DNA of 64,000 nucleotides. Origin: an uncultured Lachnospiraceae bacterium (GTDB lineage: Bacteria; Bacillota; Clostridia; Lachnospirales; Lachnospiraceae). The DNA lies in contig CACZJZ010000006.1 in NCBI GenBank assembly GCA_902781655.1, positions 1 through 64,000 on the forward strand, read 5' to 3'. Below the pieces are notes generated by a model. The model had not been told where the DNA came from. It saw only the letters and a list, made by a program, of their open reading frames with translations, and made no database searches. The position numbers were made by a program, and so were the translations under genes. Positions within the stretch are counted from its first letter, which is position 1, and every line of letters begins with the position of its first letter. Below, in pieces: positions 32,349 through 40,937 of this stretch.

Positions 32349-34187
32349 TTACTTTGCATTGGCGGAGATTTCCGCTCTCTTCCGCATCCGGGCGTCAAGG
32401 ATCTTTTTGCGGATGCGCAGGCTCTTCGGCGTCACCTCGAGCAGCTCGTCGGTATCGATGAAATCGATAGCCTGCTCCAGGGAGAGAATCTTCGGCGGGA
32501 CGAGGCGAAGCGCTTCGTCAGAGGCGGAGGTGCGGGTGTTCGTCAGGTGCTTGGTCTTGCAGACGTTGCAGAAGACATCCTCTCCCTTGCCGGCCTCGCC
32601 GATCACCATGCCGGCGTACACCTCGGTGCCGGGGGTGATGAACAGATTGCCGCGCTCCTGCGCATTGAACAGACCGTATGTCACGGCGGTCCCGGCCTCA
32701 AAGGCGATCAGGGAACCCTGCTTGCGGTATTCGATGTCGCCCTTGTACGGCTCGTAATCCTTGAAGATGGTATTCATGATGCCGGTTCCCTTCGTATCGG
32801 TCAGGAAAGAATCATGATAGCCGATCAGGCCGCGGGAGGGGATCTCAAATTCCAGGCGGGCATAGCCGTTCTGCGCGGTACCCATGTTCACAAGCATTCC
32901 CTTGCGCTCGGACAGCTTGCTGATGACCGCGCCGGAGTAGTCCTCGGGCACGTCGATGTAGCAGGATTCGATGGGCTCGAGCTTCTTGCCGTTCTCATCG
33001 TTCTTGAAAATGACCTCCGGCTTGCCGACGGCGAACTCGTACCCCTCGCGGCGCATCATCTCAATGAGGACGGAAAGATGCAGCTCGCCGCGCCCGGATA
33101 CCTTGAATGCGTCGGTCGAGTCGGTGTCCTCGACACGGAGAGAGACGTCGGTGTTGAGTTCCCGGTAGAGACGATCCCGCAGATGGCGGGATGTGACGAA
33201 TTTGCCCTCTCTTCCTGCGAGCGGGGAGTCATTGACCCGGAACTCCATACTGATGGTGGGTTCGGAGATTTTCTGGAACGGGATGGCCACCGGATTTTCC
33301 GGAGAACAGATGGTGTCACCGATCTTCAGATCCTCAATGCCAGAGACGGCCACGATGGATCCGAAGGAAGCTTCCTGGACATCGACCTTCTTCAGCCCCT
33401 CAAACTCATACAGTTTGGTGATGCGGACCTTCTTCTGCTTGTCAGGGTCGTGATGGTTTACGATGACGCAGTCCTGACCGACACGGATTTTGCCGTTCGA
33501 GATCTTGCCGATTCCGATGCGGCCGACAAATTCATTGTAGTCGATTGTAGAGATCAGCATCTGGGTGCCGGCGTCCGGATCGCCCTTCGGGGCGGGGATG
33601 GAGTTGATGATGGTGTCGAAGAGCGGCTTCATCGATACGCCCGGGGAGCCGAGATCGAGCGTGGCAATACCGGATTTGGCAGAGGCAAAGACGAACGGGC
33701 AGTCGAGCTGTTCGTCGCTCGCGCCGAGATCCATCAGAAGCTCCAGCACTTCATCGATAACCTGAGTGGGACGCGCACCGGGACGGTCGATCTTATTGAT
33801 ACAGACGATGACCGGCAGATTGAGGTCCATCGCCTTGGAGAGGACAAAGCGTGTCTGGGGCATGGGTCCTTCAAATGCATCGACGACCAGGATGGCGCCG
33901 TCGACCATCTTCAGAATGCGCTCCACCTCGCCGCCAAAATCTGCATGGCCGGGCGTGTCGACGATATTGATTTTGACGCCGTTGTAGTAGACGGCAGTAT
34001 TCTTGGAAAGTATGGTGATGCCGCGCTCCCGCTCGATGGCATTGGAGTCCATGACGCGGTCCTGTACTTCCTGATTCGCGCGGAATACACCGCTCTGACG
34101 AAGCAGTCCGTCCACCAGGGTTGTCTTGCCATGGTCGACATGGGCGATAATGGCAACGTTACGGACATCCTCTCTCGTTTTGATCAT
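32349..34187 (-). CDS. typA: Translational GTPase TypA/BipA
   Basis: A 612-residue ribosome-binding GTPase of the TypA/BipA family, involved in ribosome assembly and stress or cold adaptation. The G domain shows [15 protein letters not shown] (residues 15-29), the switch region [30 protein letters not shown] and [14 protein letters not shown]-Tu-like domain II, an EF-G-like domain and the TypA-specific C-terminal domain ([20 protein letters not shown], then [19 protein letters not shown]) follow. AAGGAG on the minus strand selects the start at 34187 rather than the longer frame to 34262. Confidence 0.97.
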   Translation of the reverse strand: MIKTREDVRNVAIIAHVDHGKTTLVDGLLRQSGVFRANQEVQDRVMDSNAIERERGITILSKNTAVYYNGVKINIVDTPGHADFGGEVERILKMVDGAILVVDAFEGPMPQTRFVLSKAMDLNLPVIVCINKIDRPGARPTQVIDEVLELLMDLGASDEQLDCPFVFASAKSGIATLDLGSPGVSMKPLFDTIINSIPAPKGDPDAGTQMLISTIDYNEFVGRIGIGKISNGKIRVGQDCVIVNHHDPDKQKKVRITKLYEFEGLKKVDVQEASFGSIVAVSGIEDLKIGDTICSPENPVAIPFQKISEPTISMEFRVNDSPLAGREGKFVTSRHLRDRLYRELNTDVSLRVEDTDSTDAFKVSGRGELHLSVLIEMMRREGYEFAVGKPEVIFKNDENGKKLEPIESCYIDVPEDYSGAVISKLSERKGMLVNMGTAQNGYARLEFEIPSRGLIGYHDSFLTDTKGTGIMNTIFKDYEPYKGDIEYRKQGSLIAFEAGTAVTYGLFNAQERGNLFITPGTEVYAGMVIGEAGKGEDVFCNVCKTKHLTNTRTSASDEALRLVPPKILSLEQAIDFIDTDELLEVTPKSLRIRKKILDARMRKRAEISANAK

Positions 34188-34302
34188 ATTTTTTCTGCTC
34201 CTTGCGATGTCAGCGGCACATATTAAATAGAAGCGTGGCAGACGTTCTGTTCCTGACATCATTTATAGACGTAAAAACGTTTTCCTTCGTGCAAACTGGA
34301 AT

Positions 34303-34331
34303 ATTGTAGCATTGTGTTCCGGGCAGTGCAA
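34303..34331 (-). promoter_or_regulatory. Promoter of typA
   Basis: On the minus strand TTGCAC (34326-34331) and TACAAT (34303-34308) are 17 bases apart, and TGC before the -10 makes it an extended -10 as well. It lies 116 bases before the start codon. Confidence 0.7.
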
Positions 34332-34403
34332 GCGGAAGTGAACGGCGTATGACCGGCGGTATAACCAACGGAGGAACAGTGGAGCAGGCAGCGGGGCTTT
34401 TTC

Positions 34404-34432
34404 TTCCCTGCCCGGAGGGATTATGGTATCAT
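34404..34432 (+). promoter_or_regulatory. Promoter of the pyrH-polC operon
   Basis: TTCCCT (34404-34409) and TATCAT (34427-34432) are 17 bases apart, with TGG directly before the -10 (extended -10 form). Transcription would begin near 34440, about 37 bases before pyrH. Confidence 0.5.
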
Positions 34433-34476
34433 ATCGTCAGACAACAGCTTCCGGGGAGCGGAAGACGGGAGGCAGC

Positions 34477-35184
34477 ATGAGCAGAATTATTCTGAAACTG
34501 AGCGGCGAGGCACTCGCAGGAGAGAAGCATACAGGATTTGATGAGCAGGTGGTCCGCCGGGTGGCTCGTCAGGTGAAGCAGCTGACGGAGGACGGAACAG
34601 AAATTGGTATTGTCATCGGCGGCGGCAACTTCTGGAGAGGACGCACCGGAACGGAAATTGACCGGGTCAAGAGCGACCAGATCGGTATGCTGGCAACTGT
34701 CATGAACTGCATCTATGTCTCGGAAATTTTCCGCGGCGAGGAACTTTCCACCAGCATTCTTACCCCGTTTGTGATCGAGGGCGTCACGGAGCTGTTCACA
34801 AAGGATCTCGCAAATTCGTATTTTGCCGCGCACACGGTCGTGTTCTTTGCCGGAGGAACAGGGCACCCGTACTTCTCAACGGACACCGGCGTGGTGCTGC
34901 GCGCGATCGAGGTGGATGCTGACTACATTCTGCTGGCCAAGAATATCGACGGCATTTACAATGCAGACCCGGCGAAGGATCCGTCTGCAAAGCGGTATCG
35001 CAAGATTTCCATCGGCGATGTCATCGCGCAGAACCTGCAGGCAGTGGATATGACCGCTTCCATTCTCGCGCGGGACAACAGAATGCCGATGCGCTGCTTT
35101 GCCCTGCAGGGAGAGGACAGCATCGTCCGGGCAGTCCGGAGCGGCGAAGAGGACTTTGACGGAACGATCATCACGGCGGACTGA
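34477..35184 (+). CDS. pyrH: UMP kinase
   Basis: A 235-residue bacterial UMP kinase of the amino acid kinase fold, which makes UDP from UMP and ATP. Signatures are RIILKLSGEALAGE at the N-terminus, IGIVIGGGNFWRG (about 46-58), and DADYILLAKNIDGIYNADPAKDPSAKRY (about 147-174). GGGAGG 5 bases upstream selects the ATG at 34477. It opens the long housekeeping operon and is followed by frr, its almost universal neighbour. Confidence 0.97.
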   Translation: MSRIILKLSGEALAGEKHTGFDEQVVRRVARQVKQLTEDGTEIGIVIGGGNFWRGRTGTEIDRVKSDQIGMLATVMNCIYVSEIFRGEELSTSILTPFVIEGVTELFTKDLANSYFAAHTVVFFAGGTGHPYFSTDTGVVLRAIEVDADYILLAKNIDGIYNADPAKDPSAKRYRKISIGDVIAQNLQAVDMTASILARDNRMPMRCFALQGEDSIVRAVRSGEEDFDGTIITAD

Positions 35185-35238
35185 ATACTCAGAAATTATA
35201 ATCCGCGCTGCAGGAAACAGCGCGCAAGGAGGAATCCC

Positions 35239-35793
35239 ATGAACGAGCGTATCAAGGAATATGATGAGAAGATGAAGAAGGCAGTGGAGTTTCTGAAAAC
35301 CGATCTGCAGACCATCCGCGCCGGCAGAGCCAACCCGCATGTGCTGGACAAGCTCCGCGTGGACTATTATGGCACGCCCACGCCGATTCAGCAGGTCGCC
35401 AATGTCTCGGTGCCGGAGGCGCGGATCATTCAGATCAGCCCGTGGGACAGAACGCTGATCAAGGATATCAATAAGGCAATCCTGGCTTCTGACATAGGGA
35501 TCACGCCGGTTTCTGACGCAACCAGCATCCGTCTGGTTTTCCCGGAGCTTACGGGAGACCGCAGAAAGGAGCTTGGAAAGGATGTCAGGAAGCGCGGCGA
35601 GGAGGCAAGGATTGCCGTCCGCAATATCCGCCGCGATGGCAATGAAGAACTGAAGAAGGCCGGCAAGGCCGAGGGCATCTCGGAGGATGAGGTGAAGGAT
35701 CTGCAGGACGAGCTGCAGAAACTGACCGATAAATACGGCAAGGAAATCGACGCGGTGATCGAGGCGAAGACGAAGGAGATCATGACGGTTTAA
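35239..35793 (+). CDS. frr: Ribosome recycling factor
   Basis: A 184-residue ribosome recycling factor, which with EF-G splits the post-termination ribosome. The sequence covers the full family length: LKTDLQTIRAGRANPHVLDKLRVDYYGTPTPIQQVANVSVPEAR near the N-terminus, and RKELGKDVRKRGEEARIAVRNIRRDGNEELKK in the long C-terminal helix. AAGGAGG precedes the ATG. Confidence 0.98.
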   Translation: MNERIKEYDEKMKKAVEFLKTDLQTIRAGRANPHVLDKLRVDYYGTPTPIQQVANVSVPEARIIQISPWDRTLIKDINKAILASDIGITPVSDATSIRLVFPELTGDRRKELGKDVRKRGEEARIAVRNIRRDGNEELKKAGKAEGISEDEVKDLQDELQKLTDKYGKEIDAVIEAKTKEIMTV

Positions 35794-35824
35794 ATGCCGC
35801 AAAGGGTGCGGTACAGGGAGAGAT

Positions 35825-36544
35825 ATGGCTGAGACAGAGCGGAATATACCGCAGCATGTCGCCATTATCATGGACGGCAACGGCCGCTGGGCCAAAAAGC
35901 GCGGGCTTCCCCGCACGGCGGGACATTATCAGGGCGCAAAGGTCGTGGAACAGATTCTGGAGGATGCGGATCATATGGGAATCCGCTATCTGACGGTCTA
36001 TGCGTTCTCTACGGAAAACTGGTCGAGGCCGCAGGCAGAGGTCAAAACGCTGATGAATCTGCTGCGGACCTACATGAAGACCAGTCTTGCCAAATGCGCG
36101 AAGAATAATGTCAGAATCCGGGTTATCGGAGACAAGACCAGACTGGACGCGGATCTGCAGGAGGCAATACGGAATCTGGAGCAGGATACGCGGAACAATA
36201 CCGGAATTGGCTTTCAGATCGCCATCAATTATGGGGGACGGGATGAACTCCGGCGCGCTGCGGCGCAGATCGCGCAGCAGGTGCAGGAGGGAGTGCTGCG
36301 GCCGGAGGAGATTACCGAGGAAACAATTTCGGATCATCTCGACACAGCTGGCATTCCGGATCCGGATCTGCTGATTCGGACGAGCGGGGAAGAGCGTATC
36401 TCGAATTTTCTGATCTGGCAGTGTGCCTACACGGAGTATTATTTCACGGATGTGACCTGGCCTGACTTTAATAAGGAAGAGCTGGAGAAAGCGGTGGATG
36501 CGTACCGGCACCGCGAGCGGCGCATGGGCGGGCTGATGCAGTGA
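35825..36544 (+). CDS. uppS: Isoprenyl transferase (undecaprenyl diphosphate synthase)
   Basis: A 239-residue cis-prenyltransferase that makes undecaprenyl diphosphate, the lipid carrier for cell-wall synthesis. HVAIIMDGNGRWAKKRGLPRTAGHYQGA (residues 11-38) includes catalytic Asp17; TVYAFSTENWSRPQAEV and PDLLIRTSGEERISNFLIWQCAYTEYYFTDVTWPDF are further conserved blocks. GGGAGAG lies before the ATG. The last bases overlap a possible upstream start of cdsA. Confidence 0.97.
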   Translation: MAETERNIPQHVAIIMDGNGRWAKKRGLPRTAGHYQGAKVVEQILEDADHMGIRYLTVYAFSTENWSRPQAEVKTLMNLLRTYMKTSLAKCAKNNVRIRVIGDKTRLDADLQEAIRNLEQDTRNNTGIGFQIAINYGGRDELRRAAAQIAQQVQEGVLRPEEITEETISDHLDTAGIPDPDLLIRTSGEERISNFLIWQCAYTEYYFTDVTWPDFNKEELEKAVDAYRHRERRMGGLMQ

Positions 36545-36639
36545 TGCGGATGCCATGCGTTTCTGATGTCCGGGCAACAGTCGGGCGAGGCACGGCATTC
36601 TACGGATCTGCCGCTGGGGACACGGTACAGGTATATGAG

Positions 36640-37548
36640 ATGAAAACTAGGGTAATCAGTGGTATTTTTCTGGGAATTGTGACAGTGGCTGTCGGCCTCA
36701 CGGGTGGTGTGCCGGCAGGGCTGGTGCTTCTTGTCTGCGCGCTGATTGGCTTTCATGAGTTGTGCCGGGCGGCAGGTGTTCTCACACCGGGCGGCATCGA
36801 GGCAGAGCACAGAGAGGAGACGGAGCCGATCACGGTCGATATTCTGAAAAAACGTGACAGGACCAATGTTCTGGAGATATTGGGCTATCTTGCCACTGCC
36901 GCATATTATATTATTCTGATCTTTTTCCGGGACCGGGTGAACGTGGATTTCTTTACCGTACTGATCGCCCTGCTGCTGCTTCTGGCCCTGATGGCTGCGT
37001 ATGTCTTCACATTTCCGAAGTTTCATGCGGATCAGGTGATGACAGCGGAGTTTGCGTTCCTCTATGTCCCTGTTCTGATGAGTTTTGTGTTTCGTGCGCG
37101 CTGCCTGCCCTACGGGATTTATGTGTATACGCTGATCTTTTTCTGTACCTGGATCTGCGACACGGGAGCCTATTTTGCCGGGCGCGCTTTCGGAAAGCAC
37201 AAAATGGCGCCGGTGCTCTCTCCGAAGAAGACGGTGGAGGGAGCGGTCGGAGGCGTGGCGCTGTCGACGCTGTTCTGTCTCCTGCTGTCGATGTTCATGG
37301 CGATCCGGCATCCGGAGGAGACGCATGACTTCCGCGCCGCGTTTGTCGTGATCGGCGTGGTGGGCAGCATGATCAGCATGATCGGCGATCTCGCGGCTTC
37401 AGGGATAAAGCGGAATCACAATATCAAGGACTACGGGGACGTGATTCCGGGGCACGGAGGGATTCTTGACCGGTTTGATTCCGTGATATTTACGGCGCCC
37501 ATCATCTATTTTCTCGGTGTGCTTCTGATTGAGCGGGCACTCCGGTGA
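36640..37548 (+). CDS. cdsA: Phosphatidate cytidylyltransferase
   Basis: A 302-residue membrane enzyme making CDP-diacylglycerol from phosphatidate and CTP. It has about eight hydrophobic segments, and the C-terminal signature is clear: WICDTGAYFAGRAFGKHKMAPVLSPKKTVEGAVGG and DLAASGIKRNHNIKDYGDVIPGHGGILDRFDSVIFTAP. The frame is open from the end of uppS, but the first 33 residues are unlike CdsA, so MKTRVISGIFLGIV at 36640 is taken as the start. The ribosome-binding site there is weak. Confidence 0.94.
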   Translation: MKTRVISGIFLGIVTVAVGLTGGVPAGLVLLVCALIGFHELCRAAGVLTPGGIEAEHREETEPITVDILKKRDRTNVLEILGYLATAAYYIILIFFRDRVNVDFFTVLIALLLLLALMAAYVFTFPKFHADQVMTAEFAFLYVPVLMSFVFRARCLPYGIYVYTLIFFCTWICDTGAYFAGRAFGKHKMAPVLSPKKTVEGAVGGVALSTLFCLLLSMFMAIRHPEETHDFRAAFVVIGVVGSMISMIGDLAASGIKRNHNIKDYGDVIPGHGGILDRFDSVIFTAPIIYFLGVLLIERALR

Positions 37549-37586
37549 GCTGCGGACGGCAGGAATAGGGAGAAAACGGAGAATCC

Positions 37587-38744
37587 ATGAAAAATCTGGT
37601 GATCATCGGGTCGACAGGGTCAATCGGAACCCAGACGCTGGACATTGTCAGGAACTGGCCGGAAGAATTTCATATCACAGCGCTCGCCGCCGGACACGAT
37701 GCCGCAGCTCTGGAGGCACAGATCCGCGAATTCCATCCGGATATGGCGGTTTTGTTTGATGAGCGGGCATCCCTGGAGCTGAGAGAGCGGGTGGCAGATC
37801 TGCCCGTCCGCGTTCTGTCCGGGATGGATGGCCTTCTGGAGGAAGCGGTGATCCCGGAAGCGGATCTCTTCGTCAATGCCGTGGTGGGAATGATCGGGAT
37901 CCGTCCGACGCTTGCCGCCATTGCGGCAGGGAAGGACATCGCGCTTGCCAATAAGGAGACGCTGGTCACGGCCGGCCATCTGATTATGCCTGCTGTAAAG
38001 AGGGCAGGCGTACAGCTGCTGCCGGTGGATTCGGAGCACAGCGCCATCTTCCAGTGCCTGAACGGAGAGCCGCGCAAGCGGGTGAAGAAAATCCTTCTCA
38101 CCTGTTCCGGCGGAACCTTCCGGGGCAGGAAGCGGGAGGAGCTTGCACGGATGACCGCGGCGGACGCGCTGAAGAACCCGAACTGGACCATGGGAAGCAA
38201 GGTGACGATCGATTCCGCGAGCCTTGTGAACAAGGGACTCGAGGTGATGGAGGCGGCCTGGCTCTTTGGCGTGCCGGCGTCTCGGGTCGAGGTTTATGTG
38301 CAGCCGCAGAGCCTGTGCCATTCCGCGGTGGAATTTGAGGACAATTCCATCATGGCGCATCTTTCAAGGCCGGATATGCATCAGCCGATTCAGTATGCCC
38401 TGTTCTATCCGGACAGAAGACCGGTTGCGGAGGTCCCGGAGCTGGACTTGTTCTCCGTGGGGGATCTGCACTTTGAACGGCCGGACACCGGGACGTTCCG
38501 CGGGCTGCCGCTTGCGTACCGCGCGGCCGCTGCTGGCGGCACGATGCCGACCGTGTTCAACGCGGCGAATGAAGAGGCTGTTCGTCTTTTCCTGCAGGGA
38601 AAGATATGGTTCCTCCAGATTTATGATCTGATCGAAGGTGCCATGGACGCGCACCGGACGGAGCCGGAACCGACGCTGGATCAGATCCTTGCCGCCGAGC
38701 AGGAGGCAAGATCGTATGTAAGAAGGATTCTTTCTGCAAAATGA
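37587..38744 (+). CDS. dxr: 1-deoxy-D-xylulose-5-phosphate reductoisomerase
   Basis: A 385-residue NADPH-dependent enzyme of the MEP isoprenoid pathway. The nucleotide motif NLVIIGSTGSIGTQTLDIV is at residues 2-20. Metal and substrate residues are in LLPVDSEHSAIFQCLNG (about 146-162), with TCSGGTFRG and TIDSASLVNKGLEVMEAAWLFG after them. It overlaps rseP by 4 bases (ATGA), suggesting translational coupling. Together with ispG and uppS downstream and upstream it makes this operon the isoprenoid-lipid centre of the window. Confidence 0.98.
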   Translation: MKNLVIIGSTGSIGTQTLDIVRNWPEEFHITALAAGHDAAALEAQIREFHPDMAVLFDERASLELRERVADLPVRVLSGMDGLLEEAVIPEADLFVNAVVGMIGIRPTLAAIAAGKDIALANKETLVTAGHLIMPAVKRAGVQLLPVDSEHSAIFQCLNGEPRKRVKKILLTCSGGTFRGRKREELARMTAADALKNPNWTMGSKVTIDSASLVNKGLEVMEAAWLFGVPASRVEVYVQPQSLCHSAVEFEDNSIMAHLSRPDMHQPIQYALFYPDRRPVAEVPELDLFSVGDLHFERPDTGTFRGLPLAYRAAAAGGTMPTVFNAANEEAVRLFLQGKIWFLQIYDLIEGAMDAHRTEPEPTLDQILAAEQEARSYVRRILSAK

Positions 38745-39814
38745 TAGTAAGCATTCTGGTTTTTATCCTGATTTTTGGTGTCCTTGTCATTTCTCATGAG
38801 TTTGGGCACTTTCTCATCGCGAGAAGAAATGGGATCCGGGTCAACGAATTTGATATCGGCATGGGTCCGACCCTCTGGCATAAAAAGAGGGGAGACACTG
38901 ATTTCTGCATCAAGGCGCTGCCCATCGGCGGTGCCTGTATTTTTGACGGTATGGATATGGTTCCCGGGGATGGCGGCGACGAGGGACGCACGCGGGTGAC
39001 GGATGAGCACGCCTTTCCGAAGGCACCGGTGTGGGCCAGAATTGCCACGGTGCTGGGCGGCCCGTTTGCGAACTTTCTTCTCGGCTATCTGCTCGCGGTG
39101 ATCATTGTCGCATTCAGCGGCACGGACCTTCCGGTGGTACAGAGCGTCATGCCGGATTCCGCGGCGGAGGCGGCGGGCCTCGAGGCTGGAGATGTGATCA
39201 CACGGATCAACGGGCAGAGCATTCATGTCTACCGCGAGGTGAGTCTTTCTTCTGCTTTCAACTACGGCGATTCGATGACCGTCACGTTTCAGCGGGACGG
39301 CGCGAGGCATACGGTGACGCTCACGCCAAAATACTACGCGGAGGATGACCGGTATTATATCGGCCTTCAGGGCGGCGGAACACTGATGCGCTGCAATGCG
39401 CTGCAGATATTTCAGTATGGCTGGTATGAGGTGGAGTACTGGCTGCGGGCAACCTATGGCTCGCTCGGCCTGATCTTCCGGGGACATTTCTCCATGAATG
39501 ATCTCAGCGGACCGGTGGGCGTCGTGAAGGTGGTGGACGACACCTATACAGAGGCAAGGCCATATGGTATCTCCACGGTGCTGCTGAGTTTCCTCAATCT
39601 CACCACACTGCTCACGGTGAATCTGGGTGTCATGAATCTGCTGCCGCTGCCGGCACTGGACGGAGGGAGACTGATCTTCCTTCTGATCGAGGCGGTGCGC
39701 GGCAGACCGGTTCCGCCGGAAAAGGAAGGCATGGTTCATCTGGCCGGCATCATCGCCCTGATGGCGCTGATGGTGGCGGTGCTGTTCAATGATATCGGAC
39801 GGTTTTTTCACTGA
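38741..39814 (+). CDS. rseP: RseP-like site-2 (intramembrane) zinc metalloprotease
   Basis: A 357-residue M50 membrane protease, which cuts transmembrane anti-sigma factors or signal peptide remnants. The zinc site HEFGH is at residues 19-23 inside the first helix, followed by FDIGMGPTLWHKK and IKALPIGG. A PDZ domain (VQSVMPDSAAEAAGLEAGDVITRINGQSIHVY) lies at about 130-165, and the third zinc ligand in NLLPLPALDGGRL is near 302-314. The order dxr-rseP-ispG is typical of Firmicutes. Confidence 0.95.
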   Translation: MIVSILVFILIFGVLVISHEFGHFLIARRNGIRVNEFDIGMGPTLWHKKRGDTDFCIKALPIGGACIFDGMDMVPGDGGDEGRTRVTDEHAFPKAPVWARIATVLGGPFANFLLGYLLAVIIVAFSGTDLPVVQSVMPDSAAEAAGLEAGDVITRINGQSIHVYREVSLSSAFNYGDSMTVTFQRDGARHTVTLTPKYYAEDDRYYIGLQGGGTLMRCNALQIFQYGWYEVEYWLRATYGSLGLIFRGHFSMNDLSGPVGVVKVVDDTYTEARPYGISTVLLSFLNLTTLLTVNLGVMNLLPLPALDGGRLIFLLIEAVRGRPVPPEKEGMVHLAGIIALMALMVAVLFNDIGRFFH

Positions 39815-39847
39815 TCATTGCCGCGGACTGGCGGCGGGGAGGCAGAC

Positions 39848-40912
39848 ATGGCTTACAGGGATCATACACGCGTGATCAGAATCGGCGGGCGTCTGATCGG
39901 CGGAGGCAACCGGATACTCATTCAATCCATGACCAATACGCCGACAGAAGACGTAGAGGCTACGGCTGCGCAGATTCTCAAGCTGGAGCAGGCCGGCTGC
40001 GAGATCATCCGGTGCACGGTGCCGAATGAGGCGGCGGCAAAAGCGATCGGAGAGATCAAAAAGCGCATTCATATTCCGCTGGTGGCCGACATCCATTTTG
40101 ACTATCGCATGGCAATCGCGGCCATTGAGAATGGGGCCGATAAAGTCCGGATCAACCCGGGCAATATCGGCGGCGAGGAGAAGCTGGACGCCGTGGTGCG
40201 GTGCGCGAAGGAGCATCAGATACCAATCCGCGTCGGTGTCAATTCAGGGTCCCTGGAGCGTGATCTGGTGGAAAAATACGGCGGTGTGACGCCGGAGGGG
40301 CTGGTTGAGAGTGCCCTTGACAAGGTTCGTATGATCGAGCGGTGCGGATATGATCAGATTGTGATCAGCATCAAATCCTCTGATGTGATGACGTGTGTGA
40401 AGGCACATGAGCTGCTGGCTCAGCGGACGGATTATCCACTGCATGTCGGCATCACGGAGGCGGGGACGCTGCGCGGCGGGACGATCAAGAGTGCGGTCGG
40501 ACTCGGTATCATCTTGTATGAGGGGATCGGCGATACCATCCGGGTATCTCTGTCCGGCGATCCGGTGGAGGAGGTCTATACCGCAAAACAGATTCTTCGT
40601 GATCTGGGATTGAGACGGGAGGGAATCGAGGTGGTATCGTGTCCGACCTGCGGCCGGACCAGGATCGATCTCATCGATCTCGCAAACCAGGTGGAGGCTA
40701 TGGTTCAGAACTATCCGAAGCTTAACATCAAAGTGGCAGTCATGGGCTGTGCAGTCAACGGCCCCGGTGAGGCGAAGGAGGCGGACATCGGGATCGCGGG
40801 CGGTTTGCATGAGGGACTTCTGATCCGCAGGGGTGAGATTGTAAAGAAGCTTCCGGAGGATCAGCTGCTCGGCGCGCTGAAGGATGAACTGGATCACTGG
40901 CCGGCGGAGTGA
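39848..40912 (+). CDS. ispG: 4-hydroxy-3-methylbut-2-en-1-yl diphosphate synthase
   Basis: A 354-residue Fe-S enzyme (GcpE) converting MEcPP to HMBPP in the MEP pathway. RVIRIGGRLIGGGNRILIQSMTNTPTEDVEAT is at the start, PLVADIHFDYRMAIAAIENGADKVRINPGNIG in the barrel, and the cluster cysteines are in VSCPTCGRTRIDL (about 262-274) and MGCAVNGPGEAKEADIG (about 299-315). GGGGAGG precedes the ATG at 39848. The frame opens 10 codons earlier, but those residues do not fit. Confidence 0.97.
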   Translation: MAYRDHTRVIRIGGRLIGGGNRILIQSMTNTPTEDVEATAAQILKLEQAGCEIIRCTVPNEAAAKAIGEIKKRIHIPLVADIHFDYRMAIAAIENGADKVRINPGNIGGEEKLDAVVRCAKEHQIPIRVGVNSGSLERDLVEKYGGVTPEGLVESALDKVRMIERCGYDQIVISIKSSDVMTCVKAHELLAQRTDYPLHVGITEAGTLRGGTIKSAVGLGIILYEGIGDTIRVSLSGDPVEEVYTAKQILRDLGLRREGIEVVSCPTCGRTRIDLIDLANQVEAMVQNYPKLNIKVAVMGCAVNGPGEAKEADIGIAGGLHEGLLIRRGEIVKKLPEDQLLGALKDELDHWPAE

Positions 40913-40937
40913 GCGGAAAGACGTTCTGTGAGGAACC

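Noticed and set aside
32547-34226. 559-codon open frame opposite typA
   Set aside because: typA is intact and conserved on the other strand; the frame is produced by its codon bias.
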